From: Streptomyces canus | GTDB taxonomy: Bacteria > Actinomycetota > Actinomycetes > Streptomycetales > Streptomycetaceae | Length of the DNA stretch: 64,000 nt | Assembly (NCBI RefSeq): GCF_030815415.1 | Contig: NZ_JAUSWW010000001.1 | Coordinates: 62,001-126,000 of the forward strand | Direction of reading: 5' to 3' | Part shown: piece after piece, positions 27,327 to 35,125 of the stretch | Numbering within the stretch: the stretch's first letter is position 1 | Layout of the letters: every line of letters starts with the position of its first letter | Position numbers and translations under genes: made by a program | Notes under the pieces: model-generated | What the model was told of the DNA's origin: nothing | The model's input: only the letters and a program-made list of their open reading frames with translations | Database searches by the model: none

Positions 27327-28649
27327 TCACGCGGCGGCGAGGGCCAACAGCTCGGGCACACCTTCGACGCCAGCGTGAGCCTCGAAACGAGGAATGAGTC
27401 CTTGCACCAGCTCGACGCACCGGGGCGCGCCGATTCGGTGGGCGACTTGGAGAGCCTCCAGGGCGGCGGCTGCCGCGGGTTCGGGTTCCCCCAGGTTGAG
27501 GTGGCTCCTGGCCTGATAGGTCAGGAAGACGCCGTGAGTTTTGGCGCGGCTGGTCGGCAGCAAGTTCTGACCTTGCCGGATGAGCTCGTGCGCGCGGCGG
27601 GTGTCCCCGAGGTCGAGCAGGGCCTGCCCGGAATCGACAGCCAGGTCGGCTTGGGACATCCACGCGCACCATGCCGGTACAGGGTCGCGCGACGAAGCGT
27701 CGAGAAGGTGTTCGGCGGCGCCGAGGGCCCGCAGGGTGGCGCGCCGCTCGCCTTGTGCCGCCAGGGCCCGCGCGAGCCGGAGCTGGAGAAGGGATTGGGC
27801 GGCCGGGTGCCGGGTCCCGGAAAGCGCTCGTTCGAGGATGCCGGCGGCTGTGGGCGGATCGTCCCGCCAGGAGGCCTGATAAGCAAGGTCGCCGAGCAGG
27901 GCGGCGCCCATGTCTCGGTCGCCTCCGGTGTGAGCGCTGTGCAGGCCGGCGATCCAGTACTGGCTCGCCTCGTCGTGCAGCCCGTAGTCGAAGCGATGCC
28001 AGCCGACGGTCTGGCTCAGGCTTGCGGCGAGTGCGTGGAGGCGAACTTTGACCGGCTGGCTGTACCGGCTGCCTTCGATGATGTCCGTGACCGTGGTGAG
28101 GAGCGCGTCGATCAAGGGTGCGGTGTGCTGTCGCTGCTCGGTTGCCTGCACAGTCAGCCGGGCGCTGGTGTCTTCGAGCAGTGCGACCAGATCCTCCCCG
28201 ACCGCTTTGGTGTCGTGCAGCGACTCGCTCGTCAGGGCTTGGGTATCGGTCGACGCCCAGGTGCTGGCCAGCGTGACCAGAGCAGTGCCGGAGATCGCGG
28301 TCAGGAAGGTGCGGCGGGAGCGTTCCATAGTCGTTCGCAAGGCCTCTCGGAGGGCTGGCACCGGGCTGGGACCGAGGGGGATCACCATGCCGCCGACGCC
28401 CGGCAGCCAGTGCGGCCACGAGCGAGGATCCACCGCTCCGGCAGGAACCCCGAATACTTCGGCGATGTAGGCCTGCGAGTCGGCATCGGGGGTGACGCCC
28501 TCTGTCTCCCACTTGTAGACGCGTTGCTTGGTCGCACCCGATCTCAGATCGCGGCGTTCGGCGGCCCGGCGGATCTCCCGGGCAAGATCAACTCCTGTCA
28601 TCCCGCGCGCGATCCGGGCCTGCGCCAGCGGGTGCGTCTTGTCGGCCAC
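27327..28649 (-). CDS. XRE-family regulator with TPR-like repeats
   Basis: About 440 aa. The helix-turn-helix is N-terminal (AQARIARGMTGVDLAREIRRAAERR, KQRVYKWETEGVTPD), followed by a pathway-linked middle part (WPHWLPGVGGMVIPLGPSPVPALREALR), then helical repeats ([47 protein letters not shown]). Regulators of this build sit beside many Streptomyces secondary-metabolite operons. I prefer the GTG at 28649 (VADKTHPLAQ) over TTG 28661. It is divergent from the nine-gene operon starting at 28888 and is the obvious candidate regulator. Confidence 0.7.
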   Translation of the reverse strand: MADKTHPLAQARIARGMTGVDLAREIRRAAERRDLRSGATKQRVYKWETEGVTPDADSQAYIAEVFGVPAGAVDPRSWPHWLPGVGGMVIPLGPSPVPALREALRTTMERSRRTFLTAISGTALVTLASTWASTDTQALTSESLHDTKAVGEDLVALLEDTSARLTVQATEQRQHTAPLIDALLTTVTDIIEGSRYSQPVKVRLHALAASLSQTVGWHRFDYGLHDEASQYWIAGLHSAHTGGDRDMGAALLGDLAYQASWRDDPPTAAGILERALSGTRHPAAQSLLQLRLARALAAQGERRATLRALGAAEHLLDASSRDPVPAWCAWMSQADLAVDSGQALLDLGDTRRAHELIRQGQNLLPTSRAKTHGVFLTYQARSHLNLGEPEPAAAAALEALQVAHRIGAPRCVELVQGLIPRFEAHAGVEGVPELLALAAA

Positions 28650-28887
28650 GCTGTCATCCAATCACCGGTGCCTGCACTGAGCGTAGCCGCGAGCCCACCG
28701 GGATTACCGGGGGATGACCGTCAACTCCTTTTGCTGCACGAACGGTTGGCCGACACTCGGTCACCCCAGCGACCAGGTGCTGGCCCTCAAGACGATCTGG
28801 GCCAGCACCCACAGGCTCGGAATTCTCTCCATCACCAGTACGCCGGACACCGGCGTCGCGCGCATGCATCGTGAAGGGAACTCAGTG

Positions 28888-29526
28888 ATGCAGCACTCAC
28901 CGCTCCTCGGCACTGCCCCGGCCCCGCTCCTCGGCACTGCCCCGGCCCCGCTCCTCGCCGACGATTTCGCGGCCAGCGGGCTGCCGGTGCGCGCGGACCT
29001 GGGGCAACACTTCCTCCGTTCGCCCGAATCAGCCCGCCGGCTCCTGGATCGGGCGGAGATACCGAGCGGGGCCCAGGTCCTCGAGGTCGGCGCGGGCCTG
29101 GGCACGCTGTCCGCGACGATCGCCGGGGCCGGCTACCGCATCTGGGCGGTGGAGAAGGACGCGCGGCTGCGGCGCCCGCTGGAGAAGCAGCTCGGCGAGT
29201 TCGGCGACAGCGCCCGGATCACGATCGCCGACGTCCGCCGCGTCGACCTCACCCAAGGTCTGGAGGCCGGCAGCACGCTTGTGTCGATCATGCCGTTCGC
29301 GCCGGAGCTGGCCGCCGCTCTGGTCCGCCACGTGTTCGGCTCCCCGCTGCTGGTGCGCGGCCTGGTGGTCATGCCGAGCCTCGGCGCCGAGCAACTGGCG
29401 GACGACCCAGCCAGCGGCCTGCGGGTCGAGGAGGTGGACGGCATCGCGCGGGCGGACTTCTACCCGCCTGCGCCGACGGTCCTGCGCGTGGTGGTCGTCG
29501 AGAGGAACCTGCCGTGTTTGAAGTGA
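28888..29526 (+). CDS. KsgA/Erm-like methyltransferase, altered active site
   Basis: 212 aa. LGQHFLRSPESARRLLDRAEI and motif I VLEVGAGLG (64-72) place it in the rRNA adenine dimethyltransferase (KsgA/Erm) fold. The catalytic motif IV, normally N-[IL]-P-[YF], reads S-I-M-P-F (133-137), so the Asn that positions the adenine is lost. Rossmann strands continue (IWAVEKDARL, ITIADVRRVDL). The C-terminal helical domain is much shortened (family usually about 250-280 aa). It may methylate something else or only bind SAM. The N-terminus has GTAPAPLL twice, from a 24-bp tandem repeat. AAGGGA precedes the ATG. First gene of the overlapping operon. Confidence 0.65.
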   Translation: MQHSPLLGTAPAPLLGTAPAPLLADDFAASGLPVRADLGQHFLRSPESARRLLDRAEIPSGAQVLEVGAGLGTLSATIAGAGYRIWAVEKDARLRRPLEKQLGEFGDSARITIADVRRVDLTQGLEAGSTLVSIMPFAPELAAALVRHVFGSPLLVRGLVVMPSLGAEQLADDPASGLRVEEVDGIARADFYPPAPTVLRVVVVERNLPCLK

Positions 29527-30692
29527 TCGCCACCGGCTGTTTCCATTCCGCTCTCCCCGACGGCCGCGCCGCTTTCACCGCCATCCGTTCGGCGAAGGCG
29601 AACGGTGCAGTGGTCGTCGACGCCGGGGACTTCTTCTCCGGGAGCGCCTTCCATGCCTTCTCTCAGGGGCGGGTCGAGGAGCGGCTGTTGTCGGAGCTGT
29701 ACGACGCCGTCGTCCCCGGTAACCACGATCTTCCCGATCTGATGCGCCTGAGGGACCCGGTGCGCTTCCCGCCGGTGGTCTGCGCCAACCTCCGCCCGCC
29801 GGCCGCGTTTGCGGGGCGCTGGGTAAGCGGCCTGATGCTGGAACGAGGCGCGCACCGCCTGGGCGTCGTCGGCTATCTGGGGCGGCAGGCCTTCGGGACG
29901 ATCCCCGACGAGGAGCGGGCCGACTTCACGTATTGCGACCCGACCGCGGAGCTGATCGGGGCGGAGACGGCCCGGCTGCGGGAGGCCGGCGCGGACTTCG
30001 TCATCGGGGTCAGCCACACGGGCTTCCTCGCCGATGTCGCCGATCAGGAGGCCGGCTGGCCGCTCGATGTGGTTGTGGCTGGCCACTGCCACTCTCCGTG
30101 GTCGCACTGGACGGAGGCGGGCCGGCACGTCGCGAAGCCGCCGGCGTCCGGAGCCGGCATGCTGCGCCTGCACCTCGATTCGTCCGGTCCCCGCCGTGTC
30201 GCACCGGAGATCTGCGTCCCCTCTTCGCCGTGCGTCGACGACCTGGAAGCGGACCTGTGCGCCTACGGGACGTGGGCCAACGAGCTTCTCGGCAGCCTGG
30301 ACGCGCCGCTGGCAGACCGCGCCGAGGTCGCTCGCCGCCTCGCCGCCCAGGCCCGCAGCAGCCTTGGAACGCACACGTTTGCGCTCAACCTGTACACCCT
30401 TCGCGGCGGTCTGCCGCAGACCGTGACCCGCCGGGACCTTATGGACTGCGCGCCGTTCGACAGTGACCTCGTTCTCTTGGACACGGCGTGCCCCCTCGAT
30501 GTCCTGACGGCCCGCGCTCAGGCCGTCGGCGAGGAACTCATCGCCGCCACCTCCGACTCTGCTCCGGGCCCGGGCACGGTCGCGACTACCAGCTATGTCG
30601 CTGGCCGTCTCGGCTTGTCCGCGCGCCCCGTCTATCCCCCGCGCACTCTGCGCGACGCCCTCACCGATCTCGTTCGGAGTCCTCATGAGTGA
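29514..30692 (+). CDS. Metallophosphoesterase / 5'-nucleotidase-like
   Basis: 392 aa. Calcineurin-type metal ligands are present: DAGDFFSG (36-43), PGNHD (68-72), GVSHTG (165-170) and AGHCH (189-193). A smaller C-terminal domain (YTLRGGLPQTVTRRDLMDCAPF) matches the substrate domain of 5'-nucleotidases. There is no signal peptide, so it acts in the cytoplasm, unlike most secreted 5'-nucleotidases. With two dCTP-deaminase-like genes in the operon, release of a nucleoside from a nucleotide intermediate is a sensible guess. The GTG start has AGAGGAA upstream, and the gene overlaps its neighbours by 13 and 8 bp. Confidence 0.7.
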   Translation: MFEVIATGCFHSALPDGRAAFTAIRSAKANGAVVVDAGDFFSGSAFHAFSQGRVEERLLSELYDAVVPGNHDLPDLMRLRDPVRFPPVVCANLRPPAAFAGRWVSGLMLERGAHRLGVVGYLGRQAFGTIPDEERADFTYCDPTAELIGAETARLREAGADFVIGVSHTGFLADVADQEAGWPLDVVVAGHCHSPWSHWTEAGRHVAKPPASGAGMLRLHLDSSGPRRVAPEICVPSSPCVDDLEADLCAYGTWANELLGSLDAPLADRAEVARRLAAQARSSLGTHTFALNLYTLRGGLPQTVTRRDLMDCAPFDSDLVLLDTACPLDVLTARAQAVGEELIAATSDSAPGPGTVATTSYVAGRLGLSARPVYPPRTLRDALTDLVRSPHE

Positions 30693-31497
30693 TGTGCTGA
30701 CCCTGGATGGCCGCGAACTGACCAGCGGCCCGTACGCGCCCGGCCAGTTGGCCGACGCCGTCACCGGCCCGGGCGCCGGCCGCGCCCTGGTCCAGTTCGA
30801 GGGACAGGACCACGCGCTGAACCTGGAGCTCAGCCTGAGCCTGTTGTCCAGCCTTGGCCCCGTCGTGTCCGTGTATCCGAGCGACGGCTGCTGGAGCGAC
30901 CTGTCGGTCAGCCTGGCCGCCGATCCCGGGCGCACGCACGGCGTCGGGGAGAATCGGCTGCACGTCGACCTGGTCGACCGGGACCGCCTCCCGCGCTACA
31001 TCGCCCTGTACTGCGTCCGCGCCGACCCGGTGGGAGGTGGGGCATCAGCGCTGGCCGACCTCTGGCAGGCCGCCGACGCGCTCTCGGACACCGACCGTAG
31101 GCTCCTCGCCGAGCCGGTCTTCTCCTACTTTGCCGACGAGGGCGTGCACGGCGTCGGCGAGAGCCTGGAACAGTTTCCCGTCCTGCCGCAGCGGATCGAC
31201 GGCAGCGCGCCGATCCGGTTCACCGCCAAGATGGGCCCGCACCTTGACCGCGGCGAACTCGTCCACGCCGAAGAACCCAAGTCGACCGCCGCCGCGTTCG
31301 GCCGCTTCGTCAACGCGGTCTCCGTCTGCCGCTCGACCATCCGCCTGCAGCCAGGCGACCTGCTCATCTTCGACCAGCACCGCTACGCGCACGGCCGGAT
31401 GCCGCTCGGCGACGGCCAGAACTGCTACCCCGCCGACGAGCGGCGGCTGCTGCGTCAGACGTACATCGGCGCGGGAGCGTTCGGAGGCACGCGATGA
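30685..31497 (+). CDS. TauD-like Fe(II)/2-oxoglutarate oxygenase
   Basis: 270 aa. The 2-His-1-carboxylate triad is visible as HVD (93-95) and the distal His in YAHGR (236), with the following Arg238 to bind 2-oxoglutarate. The order fits the TauD / clavaminate-synthase-like superfamily. The expected activity is oxidation (hydroxylation, desaturation or similar) of a pathway intermediate in the cytoplasm. The ATG at 30685 has GGAG upstream; a longer frame from 30595 overlaps the previous gene without a site. It overlaps both neighbours, so translation is coupled. Confidence 0.7.
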   Translation: MSDVLTLDGRELTSGPYAPGQLADAVTGPGAGRALVQFEGQDHALNLELSLSLLSSLGPVVSVYPSDGCWSDLSVSLAADPGRTHGVGENRLHVDLVDRDRLPRYIALYCVRADPVGGGASALADLWQAADALSDTDRRLLAEPVFSYFADEGVHGVGESLEQFPVLPQRIDGSAPIRFTAKMGPHLDRGELVHAEEPKSTAAAFGRFVNAVSVCRSTIRLQPGDLLIFDQHRYAHGRMPLGDGQNCYPADERRLLRQTYIGAGAFGGTR

Positions 31498-32048
31498 TCC
31501 TCACAGGCCCCGAGATCCACGCGTCGGTTGCGGCCGGACAGCTCACCATCACCCCGTACGACTCGGATCTGCTGAACCCCAACAGCTACAACTACCGCCT
31601 CGGCAGGACGCTGAAGCAGGTCGTCAGCGATCCCACCGATCCGATGCGCCTGGCAGAGACGGCCGTCATCGAACTGCCCGACAAGGGGTACGTCCTGCGT
31701 CCGGGTGTCGTGTACCTGGGCGCGACGATGGAGACCGTCGGCGGAGACGAGTACGTGACGAGCCTGATCGGCCGGTCCTCACTCGGCAGGCTGGGCATGT
31801 TCCTGCAGATCTCCGCCGACCTCGGAAACCTCGGCTCCGCCCATCAGTGGACCCTGGAGATCAAGGTCGTTCAGCCTCTGCGGGTCTACCCGCACATGCG
31901 CGTCGGTCAGGTGAGCTTCTGGAAACCGGTCGGTGCCCGCATGCCCTACGACGGGCTCTATGGCGGAATCAGTGAGCCCACCGCGTGTTCCCCGCGCGCG
32001 GCCGCCGGCCTCGGTGCGGCCCCCGTACGGCAGGGGGCCGCCGCGTGA
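31494..32048 (+). CDS. dCTP-deaminase-family protein 1
   Basis: 184 aa. MILTGPEIHASVAAG, LNPNSYNYRLG, then GRSSLGRLGMF and HQWTLEIKVVQPLRVYPHMRVGQVSFW match the dCTP deaminase/dUTPase trimer fold. The catalytic Glu in the T-LE-I segment and the Ser/Arg of GRSS-xx-RLG are kept, so the active site looks functional. The C-terminal tail (ACSPRAAAGLGAAPV) is unusual. Next to it is a second family member lacking the Glu, so the pair may form a hetero-oligomer or act on a modified pyrimidine nucleotide. Confidence 0.75.
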   Translation: MILTGPEIHASVAAGQLTITPYDSDLLNPNSYNYRLGRTLKQVVSDPTDPMRLAETAVIELPDKGYVLRPGVVYLGATMETVGGDEYVTSLIGRSSLGRLGMFLQISADLGNLGSAHQWTLEIKVVQPLRVYPHMRVGQVSFWKPVGARMPYDGLYGGISEPTACSPRAAAGLGAAPVRQGAAA

Positions 32049-32569
32049 TCCTCACCGGTCCCGAAATCGCCGCACAGGTCAAGGGCGGGGCAATCCAGAT
32101 CGCCCCGTACGACGAGCAACGACTCCAGCCGAACTCCTACGATTTCCACCTGGGCGAGCGCATCGGCTGGTACACCGACGAAGTCCTCGACTGCGCCCGC
32201 GAGAACCCCTTCGAGGTGCACACCATCCCCAGCGAGGGCATGGTGCTGGAGCCCGACCGCATCTACCTTGCCTCCACCCGCGAGAGGATCGGCAGCGACT
32301 ATTACGTACCGATCATCCGCGCCCGCTCCTCTATCGCGCGCCTGGGGCTTTTCGTCCACTGCACCGCCGACCTCATCGACATCGGCTCCTACGGGCAGCT
32401 CACGCTGCAACTGCACGCCGTACAGGGCGTGCGGATCTATCCCGGTCTGCTGATCGGGCAGGTGACCTTCTGGGTCCCTCTCGGGGACATCGTCCTCTAC
32501 GACGGGAAGTACCAGGGATCCGACGGGCCACAGCCGTCGCTGGTCCACCGCGATCTCGAGGCCCGGTGA
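32045..32569 (+). CDS. dCTP-deaminase-family protein 2, catalytic Glu replaced
   Basis: 174 aa, similar in layout to the preceding protein: VILTGPEIAAQVKGG, LQPNSYDFHLGERIG, ARSSIARLGLF and GQLTLQLHAVQGVRIYP. In the last segment the catalytic Glu is Gln (TLQL instead of TLEL), so normal deamination is unlikely. It probably arose by tandem duplication. It could be a regulatory or structural partner, or have a new activity. The GTG start overlaps the previous stop by 4 bp. Confidence 0.72.
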   Translation: MILTGPEIAAQVKGGAIQIAPYDEQRLQPNSYDFHLGERIGWYTDEVLDCARENPFEVHTIPSEGMVLEPDRIYLASTRERIGSDYYVPIIRARSSIARLGLFVHCTADLIDIGSYGQLTLQLHAVQGVRIYPGLLIGQVTFWVPLGDIVLYDGKYQGSDGPQPSLVHRDLEAR

Positions 32570-33294
32570 CGCCCGTGTCCTCCACGTCCTCCAGCGGCCC
32601 GGTGGAGCGGGTGGTCGCCGTGGTCGCCCACCCCGACGATGCCGAACTGATGTGCTACGGCACGCTGCGCAAGGCCCGCGAGTCCGGCGCGGTGGTGTCG
32701 GTCGTCGTCGTCACTCATGGCGCGAACGGAGTGTCGGTCGCCGACGCTGGGCGCCAACTCACCGAGGACGAGCGGGAGAAGGAGGTCACCGCTGCCTGGC
32801 ACGACACGGGCATCGACACGGTCTTCCTCCACCTGCCCGACGGCGCGCTGAAGGCCGACCTCCCCCTGATCTCCCGCCTGGAAGCCGAGCTCAACCGGCT
32901 GAAATGCGGGCTGCTGATCACTCACAGCCCACGAGCGGCCAACGACCACCAGGACCACCTCGCGATCGCCGCGGCCGCCGCGAACGCCGCTACCCGGGTG
33001 CCGACCTGCCACACCGTGCTCCACGGCGAACCCCACGCTCCCCGCTCCGGCTTCAGACCGACCGTCCTCGTCGACATCACCGACGTCCTCGACGACAAGG
33101 TCCGGGCCCTGACCGCGCACCACAGTCAGGGCGGGCGCTGGTACCTGAGTCCGCAGTACACCCGCCACCGTGCCGCTCAGGCCGGATGGTCCCTGCGTCC
33201 CGCAGCCACGGCCGATGGACGCGCCTTCGAAGCCTTCGAGACCACCCTGCTCACCCTCGCCTTCACTCTCTCGCCAGAGGACCCCCAACCTTGA
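32566..33294 (+). CDS. PIG-L-family (LmbE-like) deacetylase
   Basis: 242 aa. AHPDDAEL (21-28) and NDHQDH (126-131) are the zinc-binding motifs of the PIG-L/MshB de-N-acetylases, which remove acetyl groups from GlcNAc-type sugars. VVVVTHGANG and VFLHLPDGAL fit the Rossmann-like fold. The GTG at 32566 overlaps the previous stop. With a GT4 glycosyltransferase two genes downstream it recalls the MshA-MshB pair of mycothiol synthesis; here the acceptor is unknown. Confidence 0.8.
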   Translation: MTPVSSTSSSGPVERVVAVVAHPDDAELMCYGTLRKARESGAVVSVVVVTHGANGVSVADAGRQLTEDEREKEVTAAWHDTGIDTVFLHLPDGALKADLPLISRLEAELNRLKCGLLITHSPRAANDHQDHLAIAAAAANAATRVPTCHTVLHGEPHAPRSGFRPTVLVDITDVLDDKVRALTAHHSQGGRWYLSPQYTRHRAAQAGWSLRPAATADGRAFEAFETTLLTLAFTLSPEDPQP

Positions 33295-34022
33295 TCTACA
33301 TCGAACAGCCGTCGTTCGCCCCGTGGCTGGGGTTCTGCGAAACCCTGCTCGGCTGCGACACGGTCGCCTTCTATGACGACGTGCAGTACACCCAGGGCGG
33401 CTGGCAGAACCGCAACCGCATCAAGACCGCAGACGGGATCGCCTGGCTGACCGTGCCGGTCATCCGGGAGACCGGGCAGCTAATCAAGGACACCCGGATC
33501 GCACCTTCCTTCGACCCCGACCTGATGCTGCGCCAGATCCGCCTCGCCTACGCCCGCACCACCCACATCGACGAGGCCCTGAACGTGCTGCGTCCTGCGC
33601 TGACGGCGGGCCACACACACCTGGCGGACCTCAACATCAGCCTGATCACCGCCATCGCCACCGCCCTCGGCTCCCAGACGCGTCTGCTGCGCACCTCCCA
33701 GATGAAGATCACCGCAGACGACAAGACCGAACGCCTGGCCCGAATCTGTGCGACCGCCGGGGAACATGTGCTGTGGGCCGGCTCCGGCACCCGCGAGTAC
33801 CTCGACACCGCCGAGCTGGAACGCCACCAGGTGGCGGTGCGGTGGAACGAGTTCACCGGCCGCCACCCGGAGTACGCCCAAGCATGGCCCCGCCAGCAAT
33901 TCCTGCCAGGCCTGTCCGCCATCGACGCGGTATGCGCCCTGGGATGGGCCGGCACCGCCGCGCTGCTGCGCGCCTCGTTCGCGACCTACCTCCCGCTCGC
34001 GGAGAAGGGAAGTGCGACATGA
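33291..34022 (+). CDS. WbqC-family protein
   Basis: 243 aa. IYIEQPSFAPWLGFCETLLGCD, FYDDVQYTQGGWQNRNRIKT, WLTVPVI and LWAGSGTREYLDTAELERHQVAVRW follow the WbqC layout; members are found in sugar and surface-glycan gene clusters, and their biochemical role is not settled. The TTG start at 33291 overlaps the preceding stop by 4 bp. Confidence 0.75.
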   Translation: MIYIEQPSFAPWLGFCETLLGCDTVAFYDDVQYTQGGWQNRNRIKTADGIAWLTVPVIRETGQLIKDTRIAPSFDPDLMLRQIRLAYARTTHIDEALNVLRPALTAGHTHLADLNISLITAIATALGSQTRLLRTSQMKITADDKTERLARICATAGEHVLWAGSGTREYLDTAELERHQVAVRWNEFTGRHPEYAQAWPRQQFLPGLSAIDAVCALGWAGTAALLRASFATYLPLAEKGSAT

Positions 34023-35125
34023 CCCGCCCGCTGATCATGACCGGGATCGACCTGCCGATGGAGCCCTCGTGCGGGTCGACCATCTGGTGCAGCGACGTCT
34101 ACGAGCGGCTCGCCGACGAGTTCCGGGTGCTGTTCCTGGGCCTGCCGGGCAGCGGCACCTGGAAGCACAACTTCCCCGAGACCGCCCTGCTCGCCGCCGA
34201 CAAACAGCCCTACGGCCCCGGCTTCGAGGCCTACGCAACCCAGCTGACGGACGAGGTCGGCGACCTCATCCGCGCTCACCGGCCCGACCTTCTCCACGCC
34301 CAGCACCTCGGGTTCGGGCTCGCGCTCGCTTTCGCCCGCGCGGCCGGCCCCATCCCCGTGGTGTCCGTCGCGCACGGCACCGATGTCATCGCAGCCCGCG
34401 AAAGCGAACAGGCTCTGGAGGTCTTCACCGAGGTCGTGGCCGCCAGTTCGAAGGTGGTCGTCCCGAACCCGGCACTGGGCTTCGAGGTGGACCGGCTCAC
34501 TGACCATGTCTACACCGACCGGCTGACAACCGTTCCCTGGGGCGTTCCTCTCCCACCCGCGCCGACTGCTGTGCCACGGCCCTGGGCCTGCCTCAACCTG
34601 CTGCACGCCGGCCGCCTGGACGCCAACAAGTCCACCATCACCGTGATCCAGGCCCTCGCCCTCACCCGGACCAGGCACCACCTCACCGTGATCGGCAGCG
34701 GCAGCGAATTGCCGCTGCTCAAGGAGCGCACGCACAGCCTCGGCCTGGACGAGCGAGTCACCTTCATGCCGTTCATGCCGCGCGAGGACTTGTGGAGCAT
34801 GTTCCCCGGCTTCGACGCGTTCGTGTTCACCACCCGCCAGCTGGAAGCCTTCGGCCTGGTCGCCGTAGAAGCCCAGGCCCACGGCCTGCCGGTGCTCTAC
34901 GGCGACCTGCCCGGCCTGGTCGACACCCTTCTGGATGGCGGCCTGGTCTACAAGCCCGGTGACGCTCCTGCGCTCGCCAGGCTCATCGACCGCGTGGGCG
35001 CCGACCTGCCACTGCGGCAGTCCCTGCACAGCGCGGCCGCGGCCAACGCCCGCCGGCACAACATCGCCAACACCGCCGCACAGCTGACCCGTCTGTCCCG
35101 TACCGCGATCAAAGGGCTCCGATGA
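34019..35125 (+). CDS. GT4-family glycosyltransferase
   Basis: 368 aa with two Rossmann domains. The C-terminal donor site reads LLHAGRLDANKSTITVIQAL, VIGSGSELPLLKERTHSLGL and LEAFGLVAVEAQAHGLPVLYGD, where the E-x7-E type Glu pair (EAFGLVAVE) is kept. GT4 retaining enzymes include MshA and BshA. The N-terminal acceptor domain has HAQHLGFGLAL and VSVAHGTDVIAARE. It overlaps the next start (ATGA) and sits between WbqC and the ProRS paralogue, so it probably installs the sugar that the deacetylase then uncovers. Confidence 0.82.
   Translation: MTRPLIMTGIDLPMEPSCGSTIWCSDVYERLADEFRVLFLGLPGSGTWKHNFPETALLAADKQPYGPGFEAYATQLTDEVGDLIRAHRPDLLHAQHLGFGLALAFARAAGPIPVVSVAHGTDVIAARESEQALEVFTEVVAASSKVVVPNPALGFEVDRLTDHVYTDRLTTVPWGVPLPPAPTAVPRPWACLNLLHAGRLDANKSTITVIQALALTRTRHHLTVIGSGSELPLLKERTHSLGLDERVTFMPFMPREDLWSMFPGFDAFVFTTRQLEAFGLVAVEAQAHGLPVLYGDLPGLVDTLLDGGLVYKPGDAPALARLIDRVGADLPLRQSLHSAAAANARRHNIANTAAQLTRLSRTAIKGLR

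Noticed and set aside
26736..28874. 712-aa open frame on the plus strand
   Set aside because: It is the antisense of two XRE regulators and has no domain, start site or codon pattern of its own.
28888..29526. Calling this gene a ribosomal-resistance (Erm/KsgA) methyltransferase
   Set aside because: The catalytic Asn of motif IV is missing and the C-terminal domain is short, so the activity cannot be assumed.
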